A stretch of DNA of 64,000 nucleotides from Anaerolineales bacterium UBA2200 (GCA_002327925.1 DCVA01000003.1:1-64000), one strand, 5' to 3'; shown: positions 30,428 to 39,683, counted from the stretch's first letter. Program-made: numbers and translations. The notes: generated from the letters alone by a model not told the origin.

Positions 30428-30516
30428 TGAACCCGGATGAAACGCTATAATGCGCCCGTGCGCCAAGCCCGGCCAGGACGGGGCCGGCCTCATTCCCGAT
30501 CAGAGGAGATGGGTTC

Positions 30517-32046
30517 ATGCGTTTTCCCCGGTCCAGCGGTATTCTCCTTCACCCCACGTCGCTACCCGGCCGTTGGGGCATTGGCGACCTCGGTCCCGAG
30601 GCCTTTCGGTTCGTTGACTTTCTGGAGCAGACAGGTCAGGGCATCTGGCAGGTGCTGCCCCTGGGCCCCACCGGCTACGGCGATTCGCCATACCAGTGCT
30701 TCTCCGCGTTCGCCGGCAACCCCCTGCTCATCAGCCCCGATCTCCTGCTGGAGCATGGGCACCTGCAACCCTCGGACATCGAGGACGCTCCCTTATTCCC
30801 CGCTGCGGTTGTCGATTATGGCCCTGTAATCCAGTTCAAATCGGCACTGCTGGCCAGGTCATTCTCGAACTGGACGAACCGCCCTCCGGACCAGGAGGAG
30901 CAGGCCAGATTTGCGGCTTTCTGCGCCAGGCACAGCGCCTGGCTGGACGACTACGCCCTGTTCATGGCCCTCAAGGACGCACACGGCGGCGCCGTCTGGA
31001 CGACCTGGGAGGGAGATATCTCCGCGCGGACGCCCTCTGCGCTGACGCTCTGGAGCGAGCTCCTGTCGGCGGAGGTCCGCAAGCACAAGTACCTGCAATA
31101 CGTGTTCTTTGAGCAGTGGGGGGCACTACGCCGCTATGCGGCTCAGCACGGCGTGCGTATGGTAGGGGACATCCCCATCTTTGTGGCACACGATAGTGCC
31201 GACGTATGGGCCCATCCCGAGCTGTTCTCGCTGGATGAGGCGGGCAATCCCACAGTCGTGGCGGGTGTGCCGCCTGACTACTTCAGCGCCACCGGACAGC
31301 TCTGGGGCAACCCCCACTACCGCTGGGAGCGTATGGCAGAATCCGGATACGCCTGGTGGATCGACCGATTTCGTGCCACTCTGGAGATGGTGGACATAGT
31401 ACGGCTGGATCACTTCCGCGGATTTGAAGCGTACTGGGAGGTTCCTGCCAGCGAAAAGACCGCAGTGCTCGGCAGGTGGGTCAAAGGACCTGGCGCCGAT
31501 CTCTTCCATGCCGTGGAGACGGTTCTGGGAAAGCTGCCCATCATCGCCGAGGATCTGGGACTGATCACACCGCCTGTGGCTGCACTGCGCGAACAGTTCG
31601 AGCTGCCCGGCATGCGCATCTTCCAGTTCGGTTTCGCCAGCGACGGCAAGGATCCCTTCCTGCCTCATAACTACATTCGCAACTGCGTGGTCTATACGGG
31701 AACGCACGACAATGACACGGTGCTCGGCTGGTTCAACTCGGCACCCGCAAAGGAGCGCGAGGCAGCCCTGGCCTACTGCGGAACGGATGGCACTCACATT
31801 TCGTGGGATCTGGCACGCTGGCTGCTTGCTTCCGTGGCAGACACAGCCATCGTGCCACTGCAGGATCTACTGGGTCTGGGCCCAGAAGCGCGCATGAACT
31901 ATCCCAGCCGTCTGGGAGGCAACTGGAGCTGGCGATTCGAAGCCAGCGCACTGACGACCGAGCTGCGAACAGACCTGCGAAGGCTCACCGAGATTTACGG
32001 GCGCGTCAATCCTGTTTCGCAGTCCGGCTCACAGCCGTCCAGCTAG
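30517..32046 (+). CDS. malQ: 4-alpha-glucanotransferase (amylomaltase)
   Basis: A 509-aa GH77 enzyme that disproportionates maltodextrins. The N terminus SSGILLHPTSLPG and WQVLPLGPTGYGDSPYQ are family hallmarks. The catalytic nucleophile lies in VRLDHFRG, the acid/base in IIAEDLG and the third Asp in THDNDT. The length is normal. AGAGGAG is 9 nt before the ATG. Its final 41 bp overlap the convergent nitroreductase gene. It is expected to act with the glucan phosphorylase at 25134-27710. Confidence 0.95.
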   Translation: MRFPRSSGILLHPTSLPGRWGIGDLGPEAFRFVDFLEQTGQGIWQVLPLGPTGYGDSPYQCFSAFAGNPLLISPDLLLEHGHLQPSDIEDAPLFPAAVVDYGPVIQFKSALLARSFSNWTNRPPDQEEQARFAAFCARHSAWLDDYALFMALKDAHGGAVWTTWEGDISARTPSALTLWSELLSAEVRKHKYLQYVFFEQWGALRRYAAQHGVRMVGDIPIFVAHDSADVWAHPELFSLDEAGNPTVVAGVPPDYFSATGQLWGNPHYRWERMAESGYAWWIDRFRATLEMVDIVRLDHFRGFEAYWEVPASEKTAVLGRWVKGPGADLFHAVETVLGKLPIIAEDLGLITPPVAALREQFELPGMRIFQFGFASDGKDPFLPHNYIRNCVVYTGTHDNDTVLGWFNSAPAKEREAALAYCGTDGTHISWDLARWLLASVADTAIVPLQDLLGLGPEARMNYPSRLGGNWSWRFEASALTTELRTDLRRLTEIYGRVNPVSQSGSQPSS

Positions 32047-32890
32047 CACGGTATTCCGCTCCCTCGCCGCCAGCAGGGATCGCGGCAGGCGAGACGTCCC
32101 ATCTGCCTCTGTAACCAAGCTGCAGCGCCGTGAGCTCAAAGTGACACATTGCGATGCCCATATCGACCCGCTGCAGGTCGGGCAGCTCCGCCATGGAGGT
32201 ACCCCGCCTGTACCCAGGCGTTCGCTGCAGGATAAAGTGCCACGCATCGCCCGACCTCACAACACGCCAGGGTTGTTTGTTGGACGCAGATGGAGCGCGG
32301 CGTACCATGTCCAGGACCGCCGCGAACTCCCCCGCTGACTCCCGGCTCAGTGGCACACCCGGGCGTCCCTCGAAGAACAACTCTTCCCAGGGCCGCCTGC
32401 TGACCGAGCCGGCTCCCGCTCGGAAGATCCGATCCACGACCCTCACCCGGTCCGCGATGAGGCCCAGCGCCACAACCGCGGGCATGGTCTCGCCATCGCG
32501 CAACTCAGCCCGGGCGGCAAAGTTGCTGCGGCGATAGGTGCCTCCCAGCCAGCAACTGCCCAGATCCAGATCTGTGGCCAGCAGGACGCTTTGCTCCAGC
32601 GCGTATCCCACATCCTCCATATCCATCTCACCCTTACTCACCACACCGACCAGGAAGCCAGCCGGGTTACGGATCACGCCGTACGTACCCAGACCCCGCA
32701 GATTCTCTCCCTCAGAGTCGGAGGAGGCGAGCAGGAGCAGCCGAAGTGGCGTCCCGAACGGCCCGGCCGTAAGGGAAGAGAACAAGCCCTGCAGCTTGCC
32801 CCGTGCCTCTTCGGGAAGAGGCGCTGACCGGTAGGAACGGCACGAGTAGCGAGCTTGAACAAGTTCGGACACAGGTCGACTGTAGATCAC
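32006..32890 (-). CDS. Nitroreductase-family protein
   Basis: A 294-aa flavoprotein-like enzyme with the FMN-site start ARYSCRSYRSAPLP and a late HFELTALQLGYRGRW helix. The extended form, with two half-domains in one chain, resembles the TM1586-like nitroreductase subgroup. The GTG start at 32890 is supported by GGAGGGA at 5-nt spacing. It is the third gene of an operon headed by a TetR regulator and is likely under its control. The reductase substrate is unknown. Confidence 0.82.
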   Translation of the reverse strand: MIYSRPVSELVQARYSCRSYRSAPLPEEARGKLQGLFSSLTAGPFGTPLRLLLLASSDSEGENLRGLGTYGVIRNPAGFLVGVVSKGEMDMEDVGYALEQSVLLATDLDLGSCWLGGTYRRSNFAARAELRDGETMPAVVALGLIADRVRVVDRIFRAGAGSVSRRPWEELFFEGRPGVPLSRESAGEFAAVLDMVRRAPSASNKQPWRVVRSGDAWHFILQRTPGYRRGTSMAELPDLQRVDMGIAMCHFELTALQLGYRGRWDVSPAAIPAGGEGAEYRASWTAVSRTAKQD

Positions 32891-32920
32891 CAGTCCCTCC
32901 GGAAGAGGAATAGATACGCC

Positions 32921-33925
32921 TCAAGCGTCGGTCTGCTGCGGGCGTTCGCAGCCGGACCGCCGGCCGGAACGACCCAGGTAGGGCGACCGGCTCAGCAGCC
33001 AGGCATGCACTGCAGGCCGGCAGGCCCGGATCATCGGACGCCCCAACCCGACCAGAGACCGGATGGCGGCGGCATGGTCCTCCACAGTGTGACGCTGATA
33101 GTGCAGCAGTCTGCTGCTGAGGCTTGTGTCCAGCCAGTCGGTGGGGTAGGGAGCAGTGGAAAAGGCCGCCGCAGGCAGCATCCCCACTCCGGTTGCCTCC
33201 AATACCTGGCGCACCATATCGCGGTAGTATAGCTGGCAACGCTCACCACCGCCAATCAGCAGCGTTTGACCCCAGACCTGATCGGTGCGGAGGGCGTTGG
33301 CAAAGGCGAGGGCCGCATCGCGATGGTGCACGAACTCGATACGATTGTCCAGTGGGACATCGAACATCCCGGACGAGAACAGTAATCGCCTGGGAAGGGC
33401 CGCAGCCAGCCGCAGAATCGACCACTCGAGCCGCGATGAACGGATCATCTCCTCGCAGGCCACTTTGTGTGATGAGTACGGGTCCACAGGTCCGACCGGA
33501 TCTGCCACAACCCGCGGCGGTGGCCGGTCCTGCGTCAGCCCAAACACGGCCATCGAAGAGGCAAACAACAGCCGAGCGGGATTGGAACTGGCTTCCATGG
33601 CGCGGATGAGATTGGCCGTGCCGCCGACGTTCACATCCCTTGCCAGGTCCGGGCATTTGTCCATGTCGAGACCCGTAGACGACAATTCGGGGATCAGAAA
33701 CGCCAGGTGCAGAACGATATCCTGGCCTTGCACGGCCGCCAGGGCGTCCTCCGGCCGGCGCAGGTCGCCCCACGTGACCTCCACGCCGTGGGGAAGGTCA
33801 CGCGCGAGCCTGTCGTTGGCGCGGCTGTGCAGGTCAAAGCACCGCACCCGGTGCCCCTGCATCACCAGCTCGTCCAACGTAACCTGACCCAGGTTGCCAA
33901 AGGCACCCGTGAGCAGCACCCTCAT
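32921..33925 (-). CDS. NAD-dependent epimerase/dehydratase-family protein
   Basis: A 334-aa short-chain-type Rossmann protein. The N terminus MRVLLTGAFGNLG holds TGxxGxxG, followed by a D at the end of strand 2 (CFDLHSR), and the active-site YSSHK (YxxxK) lies near residue 155. GGAGGAGCTAGG precedes the ATG at 33925, which lies 1 nt beyond the tetR stop, so the two are coupled. It could reduce, oxidise or epimerise a sugar nucleotide or small ketone; the operon context does not settle it. Confidence 0.87.
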   Translation of the reverse strand: MRVLLTGAFGNLGQVTLDELVMQGHRVRCFDLHSRANDRLARDLPHGVEVTWGDLRRPEDALAAVQGQDIVLHLAFLIPELSSTGLDMDKCPDLARDVNVGGTANLIRAMEASSNPARLLFASSMAVFGLTQDRPPPRVVADPVGPVDPYSSHKVACEEMIRSSRLEWSILRLAAALPRRLLFSSGMFDVPLDNRIEFVHHRDAALAFANALRTDQVWGQTLLIGGGERCQLYYRDMVRQVLEATGVGMLPAAAFSTAPYPTDWLDTSLSSRLLHYQRHTVEDHAAAIRSLVGLGRPMIRACRPAVHAWLLSRSPYLGRSGRRSGCERPQQTDA

Positions 33926-33926
33926 C

Positions 33927-34526
33927 CTAGCTCCTCCTGCGCAAGCCATCGAGGATCAGCGCCACACCATTCTCCGCCGCCCTCCCCCAGTCAGCTCCGT
34001 CCGGATCGAGCAGCCCCTGCAGCATCATCCCAACAGCCAGTGCAAGGATCGTCTGAGCGGCCGCCTCAGAATCCACCCGACGGAGTGAGCCTTCATCGAT
34101 TCCGTTCTCAACCATCCCGGCAAAGAGGTCCCGGTACTGGCGGTAGGGCTCGATAATCGTCTTCCAGGCAACTGGATCGCGTGCCGCCTGGGCCCAGAAC
34201 GCCAGGAACATGGGCAGCTGCCCGTGGGCGTCGCGCAGAACCTGCCTGGCCATATGGGCCATTCCCAGGAGCCGTGTCGGAGCCAACTCCTCGGTCACCA
34301 TGGTCTGCCTGACCCTGCCTTCGATCTGCCGCAGCCAGGAGTCGAGTAGCTCCAGGAACACGGCTTGCTTCGTCGCAAAGTGGTAGTAGAAGGCGCCCTT
34401 GGTGACACCCGCTGCGCTGCAGATGTCCGCCACGCCCGTGGCGTCATAACCCTGTCGGGAGAACTCAGCCAGAGCCGCAGACAATATGCGGACACGGGTC
34501 TGCTGCCCTCGTGCTTGCGCTGCCAT
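33927..34526 (-). CDS. TetR-family transcriptional repressor
   Basis: A 199-aa regulator with an N-terminal helix-turn-helix at about 10-55 (RVRILSAALAEFSRQGYDATGVADI...GAFYYHFATK). The ligand-binding helical domain is less conserved. The start at 34526 follows GGAGGAG and lies directly after a perfect operator. It heads the operon tetR-epimerase-nitroreductase. Autorepression by binding the palindrome at 34536-34559 is the simplest model. The inducer is unknown and may be a substrate of the two enzymes. Confidence 0.9.
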   Translation of the reverse strand: MAAQARGQQTRVRILSAALAEFSRQGYDATGVADICSAAGVTKGAFYYHFATKQAVFLELLDSWLRQIEGRVRQTMVTEELAPTRLLGMAHMARQVLRDAHGQLPMFLAFWAQAARDPVAWKTIIEPYRQYRDLFAGMVENGIDEGSLRRVDSEAAAQTILALAVGMMLQGLLDPDGADWGRAAENGVALILDGLRRRS

Positions 34527-34535
34527 ACTCCTCCG

Positions 34536-34559
34536 ATCATACCGACTGGTCGGTATGAT
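34536..34559. promoter_or_regulatory. TetR operator palindrome
   Basis: ATCATACCGAC and its exact complement are separated by TG, forming a 24-bp perfect palindrome. It starts inside the -10 box and ends 9 nt before the tetR ATG, so bound repressor would block transcription start. The core ATACCGAC..GTCGGTAT is typical of TetR-family sites. Confidence 0.9.
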
Positions 34560-34586
34560 TATCCCATCCCACTCGTCCTTTGTCAA
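34558..34586 (-). promoter_or_regulatory. Promoter of the tetR operon
   Basis: On the minus strand TTGACA (34581-34586) and GATAAT (34558-34563) are 17 bp apart. The operator overlaps the -10 box and the transcription start. Confidence 0.85.
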
Positions 34587-34625
34587 GTCCCCGACAACGG
34601 GCTTCAGTGCGAGGCGGAGGCCGGT

Positions 34626-34654
34626 TTGACAGCCGGCTTGAGTTGTGGTAGACT
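34626..34654 (+). promoter_or_regulatory. Promoter for the EF-G gene
   Basis: TTGACA (34626-34631) and TAGACT (34649-34654) are 17 bp apart. They give a leader of about 150 nt before fusA. Confidence 0.78.
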
Positions 34655-34697
34655 TGCAGGTCGCACGCGAGTCGCGGGCGATTACGCGGGACCCTGT

Positions 34698-34747
34698 AAC
34701 GAGGCAGTCGCAGTGGTAAAGCGCCCTGGCTGCCTCGTTTGATTTGG
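34698..34747 (+). promoter_or_regulatory. Hairpin in the fusA leader, possible attenuator
   Basis: AACGAGGCAG (34698-34707) pairs perfectly with CTGCCTCGTT (34730-34739). The 3' arm runs into TTGATTTGG, a weak T tract. It lies in the middle of the fusA leader, where a terminator would only make sense as an attenuator. No known leader family or leader peptide was recognised. Confidence 0.45.
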
Positions 34748-34813
34748 CCAGGTGCCAGTAGAGAAGCAAGGCGCGCCAGTGCGGCGCCAAAACAAAAGGA
34801 TTGGTAGGGACTT

Positions 34814-36898
34814 ATGACTAGCGAGAACAATCAGCCGAGATCTGAGCTAACTCTCATCCGAAACATCGGCATTATTGCCCATATCGATGCTGGCAAGACC
34901 ACTACGACCGAGCGGATTCTGTACCATACTGGACAGACTCGCCGTATGGGCAATGTGGACGAGGGAAGCACCGTTACCGACTTTATGGACCAGGAACGCG
35001 AACGGGGCATCACCATTCAGTCCGCCGCCGTCACGTGCCAGTGGAAGGATCACACGATCAACATCATCGACACTCCCGGGCACATCGACTTTACCGCCGA
35101 GGTCCAGCGCTCCCTGCGCGTTCTGGACGGAGGGGTGGTGGTCTTTGACGGAGTTGCCGGAGTCGAGCCCCAGTCGGAGACTGTCTGGCGCCAGGCCGAC
35201 CGCTTTGGCGTACCCAGAATCGGTTTTGTGAACAAGCTGGATCGCCCAGGGGCCAATTTCCACCGTACTCTGGATATGGTGCGCGAGCGTCTGGGCTCAA
35301 ATCCGGCAGCCATACAGCTGCCCATTGGCATCGAGGCCGACCTGGCTGGAGTGATCGACCTGGTTGAGATGGTCGCCCTCTGGTTCGACGCAGACGACGA
35401 GATTCGCGTGACGGAAATCCCGCCTGAGCGGGAGACGGAGGCCCGGACCTGGCACCAGCGGCTGCTCGAGCAGCTGGCTGACCTTGACGATGACATCGCA
35501 GTGCTCTATCTCGAAGGCAAGCCTGTGCCAGCCGATCAGATCCGTCAGGTGCTGCGCCGGGAGACAGTAGCCGGGCGCATCGTGCCTTTCCTCTGCGGTT
35601 CGTCTCTGCGCAACAAAGGCGTGCAGTCGTTGCTGGATGCCATCGTCGCCTATCTGCCCGCTCCGAGCGACATCGCCGCGATCCACGGTATTGTGCCCGG
35701 ATCCGACGAGGATGTCGCATGTCACGCCGATCCCACAGAACCTGCAGCAGCGCTGGTGTTCAAGATCGTCACCGACCCCTACATGGGACGTCTGGTCTAT
35801 TTCCGGGTCTACTCAGGCACTGTGCGGCATGGCCATGCCTTAATCAACGTGAATCGCAACGAGACGGAGCGAACGGGACGTATCGTGCGCATGCACGCCG
35901 ACCGACGAGAAGAAGTCGAGGAATTGCGCGCCGGCGATATCGGCGCAGTACTCGGTTTCAAGGCCGCAGGAACCGGCGAGACGTTGTGCGACCCTCAGAG
36001 ACCGGTTCTGCTGGAGAAGATCCAGTTCCCGGTGCCGGTCGTCCATCTGGCCATCGAACCTCAGAGCAAGGCAGACAGCGCCAAACTCGGGCTATGCCTG
36101 CAGCGACTCTCCGATGAGGACCCGACCATTCAGGTTCGCCAGGACGATAGGACAGGGCAGACGATCATCGCCGGAATGGGCGAGCTGCACCTGGAGGTTT
36201 TCGTCGAGCGAATGAAGCGCGAGTTCAATGTACATGCGCGTGTGGGTCAGCCTCAGGTCGCCTACTGCGAGACCATCACGCGACCTGCTCGGGGTGAACA
36301 TCGCCTGGTTCGCCAGACAGGCGGGCACGGCCAGTATGCGCACGTGGTCCTTACCATGGAGCCCCTGACCCCGGGGAGCGGGTTTGTGTTTGAGGACCTC
36401 CTGCACGGCTCGGCTGTCCCGCGCAAGTTCGTGCCTGCCATCGAATCCGGCATCCGCGATGCTCTGCAGCGTGGCATTCTGGCGGAGAATCCGGTAATCG
36501 ACCTGAAAGTATCCGTGATTGACGGCAGCTTCCACGAGGTGGACTCGTCCGAAATGGCCTTCCGTGTTGCTGCTTCGATGGCCTTTCAGGATGGGGCAAC
36601 CCGAGCGGCTCCGGTGATCCTGGAACCGATGATGCGCCTGGAGGCGATCGCTCCAGAGGAATACACGGGTGAGGTGATGGCCGACCTCAAGATACGTCGG
36701 GCGAACATCACGGGGATGGAGCGCCGGCACGAGACTCAGTCGGTCACCGCGGACGTGCCCCTGGCTACCATGTTCGGCTACGCCAGCGGCCTGCGCTCAC
36801 GCACGCAGGGACGAGGTACGTTCACCATGGAGTTCGACCACTATGCCGCTGTGTCTGAGGCGATCCAGCGCATGCTGAGCCTCCAGAAAGCGGCCTGA
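34814..36898 (+). CDS. fusA: Elongation factor G
   Basis: A 694-aa translational GTPase that drives ribosomal translocation. The G motifs are present: AHIDAGKTT (G1), DTPGHIDF (G3) and NKLDRPGANF (G4), followed by domains II-V ending MLSLQKAA. Full length. The gene stands alone with its own promoter and leader, away from rpsL, rpsG and tuf, so it may be a second EF-G copy or the only one moved out of the str operon; one window cannot decide. The ribosome site is weak (GTAGGGA). Confidence 0.93.
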   Translation: MTSENNQPRSELTLIRNIGIIAHIDAGKTTTTERILYHTGQTRRMGNVDEGSTVTDFMDQERERGITIQSAAVTCQWKDHTINIIDTPGHIDFTAEVQRSLRVLDGGVVVFDGVAGVEPQSETVWRQADRFGVPRIGFVNKLDRPGANFHRTLDMVRERLGSNPAAIQLPIGIEADLAGVIDLVEMVALWFDADDEIRVTEIPPERETEARTWHQRLLEQLADLDDDIAVLYLEGKPVPADQIRQVLRRETVAGRIVPFLCGSSLRNKGVQSLLDAIVAYLPAPSDIAAIHGIVPGSDEDVACHADPTEPAAALVFKIVTDPYMGRLVYFRVYSGTVRHGHALINVNRNETERTGRIVRMHADRREEVEELRAGDIGAVLGFKAAGTGETLCDPQRPVLLEKIQFPVPVVHLAIEPQSKADSAKLGLCLQRLSDEDPTIQVRQDDRTGQTIIAGMGELHLEVFVERMKREFNVHARVGQPQVAYCETITRPARGEHRLVRQTGGHGQYAHVVLTMEPLTPGSGFVFEDLLHGSAVPRKFVPAIESGIRDALQRGILAENPVIDLKVSVIDGSFHEVDSSEMAFRVAASMAFQDGATRAAPVILEPMMRLEAIAPEEYTGEVMADLKIRRANITGMERRHETQSVTADVPLATMFGYASGLRSRTQGRGTFTMEFDHYAAVSEAIQRMLSLQKAA

Positions 36899-36911
36899 GC
36901 GAGGAGGTCCT

Positions 36912-37694
36912 GTGACCAACGCTACCCTGACGGCACTGGAGAACAAACCCAGGCCCTACGTGATGGCCCATCGCGGCAATCGGGTGGCCTGCCCGGAGAA
37001 CACGCTGGCCGCTTTTCGCCGGGCGCTGGCCGACGGGGCGGACCTGCTGGAGACTGACCTGCACCTGAGCTCGGACAACCACTTTGTATGCATCCATGAC
37101 GGCACGCTGGACCGCACAACAAACGGCACGGGCGAAGTCGCCGCCAAGGAGCTGGCGGAGCTCAAGTCCCTCAGTGCATCGTACGGTCGTGCCGAGTTCA
37201 TCGAGGAGCGTATTCCGACTCTGTCCGAGGTAGCAGCACTGCTGCCTCCCGATGTTGCGCTGGCGCTAGAGCTCAAGACCGACCGCTTCCTGGAGACGGA
37301 GGTTTGCCATGCGCTGGCCAGAGAGCTCGAGCAGAGCGGCGTTCGAAACCGGACCCTCGTGATTTCCTTCTCTCTACCAAGGGTGCTGGCTGTGCAGGCA
37401 GCGGCTCCGGACCTTGCGGCCGGCTGGATCACCCTGGGACGACTGCGGCCGATCCGACAGGTGCGCTTGCTGGGACCCTTCTGGCCCATCCTGTTCTTCA
37501 ACCCAGTCTACGTCTGGGCAGCTCATCGTCGGGGTCAGGTGGTGTGCCCGCTCGATCCGACCCCGGACCGCCGCCTCTGGTGGTACCGCGCTTTGCGCTG
37601 CGATGCTGTCCTGACCGATAATCCTGAAGCTACGTGCCGCGCCCTGGGCCGCCCGGCTCATGGCGCAGCGGAGAATCCATCACCTCAGGCATAG
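36912..37694 (+). CDS. Glycerophosphodiester phosphodiesterase-family protein
   Basis: A 260-aa TIM-barrel enzyme. AHRGN near residue 18, the PENTLAAF motif, ETDLHLSSDNHFVCIHD and LDRTTNGTG are the GDPD catalytic and metal-binding elements (His, Glu, Asp, His). It cleaves glycerophosphodiesters to glycerol 3-phosphate and an alcohol. No signal peptide is seen. The GTG start at 36912, 13 nt after fusA, is preceded by GAGGAGG, so the gene is probably co-transcribed with fusA. Confidence 0.88.
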   Translation: MTNATLTALENKPRPYVMAHRGNRVACPENTLAAFRRALADGADLLETDLHLSSDNHFVCIHDGTLDRTTNGTGEVAAKELAELKSLSASYGRAEFIEERIPTLSEVAALLPPDVALALELKTDRFLETEVCHALARELEQSGVRNRTLVISFSLPRVLAVQAAAPDLAAGWITLGRLRPIRQVRLLGPFWPILFFNPVYVWAAHRRGQVVCPLDPTPDRRLWWYRALRCDAVLTDNPEATCRALGRPAHGAAENPSPQA

Positions 37695-37712
37695 CAGCCC
37701 ATCCACGGCGGG

Positions 37713-38441
37713 CTAACGCAGAGGGTGGTACAGGGGGTCGCGCAGGTCGATGCCAGCACTGAGCAGGGACGGCAGCGAGGCCACGTTCGGAATGCGGCAG
37801 CCCGGGCAGTCGGCGTAGAGGCCATAGGGATCCAGATGCACGGCGGCAATGCCGGCCTGGTTGGCTCCGAGTACGTCGATGCGGTAAAAGTCACCCACAT
37901 AGAGACAGGCCTCTGGCTCCAGGCCCAGCTCTTGCAGAGCGTGCTGGAACAGACGAACGTCCGGCTTGGTGAAGCCCACCACATGCGAGTCGTACACCTT
38001 CTCGAAGAAGGATCGCAGACCTGCCTTTGTGAGCTCCTGCTCCACGCGGCCGTCCGCATTGGAGATCACGGACATCGAATACCCGGCCTTCTGAAGATCC
38101 TCAAGAGCCTGATGCACCCAGGGATACGTGACGTTCCACAGACTGCTCTCAAGGTCCTTGTCTCTCAGACGGCTGGCCGCCTCCGGGATACGTTGCACCC
38201 CAACTCCTGCCCGTTCCAGAACCCATTCGAAGAAGCGGAAGGTGCCCGGCGCGCCGCTCATCAACTGCTCATCCAGTTGGCGCACATAGCGCGCCATCAG
38301 CAGGTCCAGGTACTCAGCCGGAACATCCGCCCCAAAGTCCAAGATCACCTCACGCATGACATTCGGGTTGGGGAACATCATCGTGCCCCCCACATCGAGC
38401 AGCAGATACGGTGTCAACTCAGAAGCCTCCTGTCCAGCCAT
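37713..38441 (-). CDS. HAD-superfamily hydrolase
   Basis: A 242-aa haloacid-dehalogenase-type protein. Motif I reads LLDVGGTM, so the nucleophile Asp is kept but the second Asp of DxDGT is Gly, as in some YihX-like HADs. Motif II is VISNAD, motif III the Lys of TKPDVRLF, and motif IV VGDFYRIDVLGA. The start at 38441 is preferred because GGAGG lies upstream; a GTG at 38480 is an alternative. The phosphatase substrate is unknown. Confidence 0.82.
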   Translation of the reverse strand: MAGQEASELTPYLLLDVGGTMMFPNPNVMREVILDFGADVPAEYLDLLMARYVRQLDEQLMSGAPGTFRFFEWVLERAGVGVQRIPEAASRLRDKDLESSLWNVTYPWVHQALEDLQKAGYSMSVISNADGRVEQELTKAGLRSFFEKVYDSHVVGFTKPDVRLFQHALQELGLEPEACLYVGDFYRIDVLGANQAGIAAVHLDPYGLYADCPGCRIPNVASLPSLLSAGIDLRDPLYHPLR

Positions 38442-38512
38442 AACAAAGCCCGGCCTCCAGCGCAGCGGATTTTGCGGCACTGGCCATGCCGGGCCATCGC
38501 GACCAGCGGCAG

Positions 38513-39620
38513 CTAACTCTGCGCTTCCCCAACCTGCGATTTCAGCCAGGACTGCATGAACGAGTCCAGGTCGCCATCAAGCACAGCGTCGGTATTCCCC
38601 ACTTCGTAGCCGGTGCGCAGGTCCTTGACCATGTGATAGGGGTGAAGCACATACGAGCGGATCTGGTTCCCCCACCCGGCAGATACATGTTTGCCTTTCA
38701 GCCTGGCCCGCGACTCGTCACGCTTGCTCTCCTCCAGGTCGTAGAGCCGCCCTCGGAGCACCTTCATGGCCATCGCTCGATTCTGTGCCAGCGAGCGCTC
38801 GTTCTGACAACTGGCGATGATGCCGGTGGGCATGTGCGTGATCCGGATTGCGGTGGCGTTCTTCTGCACATTCTGACCGCCGTGACCGCCGGCATGGAAG
38901 GTATCGATACGCAGGTCGTCCGGGTTGATCTGCACGTCGATGTCGTCCTCGAGGTCCGGTACGACTTCGATCAGCACGAACGAGGTATGCCTGCGGTGCG
39001 CCGCGTCGTACGGCGAGAGTCGAACCAGGCGATGAACGCCCCGCTCGCTTTTCAGATAGCCGTACGCATACTCGCCCATCACGGAGACCGTGGCGCTCTT
39101 AATCCCTGCCTCTTCGCCCGGCATTGTGTCCAGCATCTCCGTCTCGTATCCGCGGGCTTCGGCCCAGCGCAGGTACATGCGCAGCAGCATCGCGGCCCAG
39201 TCCTGCGACTCCGTCCCTCCAGCGCCGGCGTGAAGGGAGAGAATGGCATTGCCTGTGTCGTGCTTGCCGCTGAAGGCCAGCCGGAACTCCAAGTTCTCCA
39301 GCTCGCCTTCGACCTCCTCGACATCGCGCGCCAGCTCCTCTGCCATTGTGGAATCGTGCTCTGCCTCGGCCAGTTCGATCAGCTCCAGCATCTCCCGGAT
39401 TCGACCGGACAGCCCGCGCCAGAGGCTGACCGTTTCCTTGTAGCGGGTCATCTGCTGCATGGTCTTCTGGGCCCCATCCACATCCTCCCAGAAGCCGGGC
39501 TGCGTAGAGAGACCTTCCAGGCGCAGGATTTCCTTTTCGGCGCTGGCAACGTCAAAGACGCTCCAGAAGCTGGTTTACCCGTTCGTCCAGTACATTCAGC
39601 CTTGCTCTCAGTTCTTCCAT
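38513..39620 (-). CDS. prfB: Peptide chain release factor 2, made by programmed +1 frameshift
   Basis: A 368-aa RF2 that terminates at UGA and UAA. Translation starts at the ATG at 39618-39620, reads 22 codons to CTT (39555-39557), then meets an in-frame TGA (39552-39554). Skipping one base (CTT-T-GAC) enters the long frame that ends at 38513. GGAG three bases before CTT is the internal Shine-Dalgarno stimulator, spaced as in E. coli. The GGQ motif is at about 247-249. The tripeptide anticodon reads SPY (202-204) rather than the usual SPF. Automated callers would start it too late, at 39481. Confidence 0.95.
39551..39563 (-). promoter_or_regulatory. prfB recoding site (internal SD plus CTTTGAC)
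   Basis: The minus strand carries GGAG, CGT, then CTTTGAC. The slippery CTT codon, the in-frame TGA and the following C are the conserved autoregulatory frameshift signal: low RF2 activity makes TGA decoding slow and favours the +1 shift. Confidence 0.93.
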
Positions 39621-39683
39621 ACCTCTCCCGTTTCCACCAGCCCTGATGGAGACCCATCTGAGCCCAGATTCATGGACCGGCGG

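Noticed and set aside
37713..38441. HAD protein with DVGGT motif as an inactive pseudoenzyme
   Set aside because: The same second-Asp-to-Gly change occurs in other HAD subgroups (for example YihX-like proteins), so loss of activity cannot be claimed.
38486..39646. A 386-aa open frame on the plus strand opposite prfB
   Set aside because: It is a GC-rich antisense shadow. The minus strand holds a complete RF2 with its frameshift signal; the antisense product has no recognisable motif.
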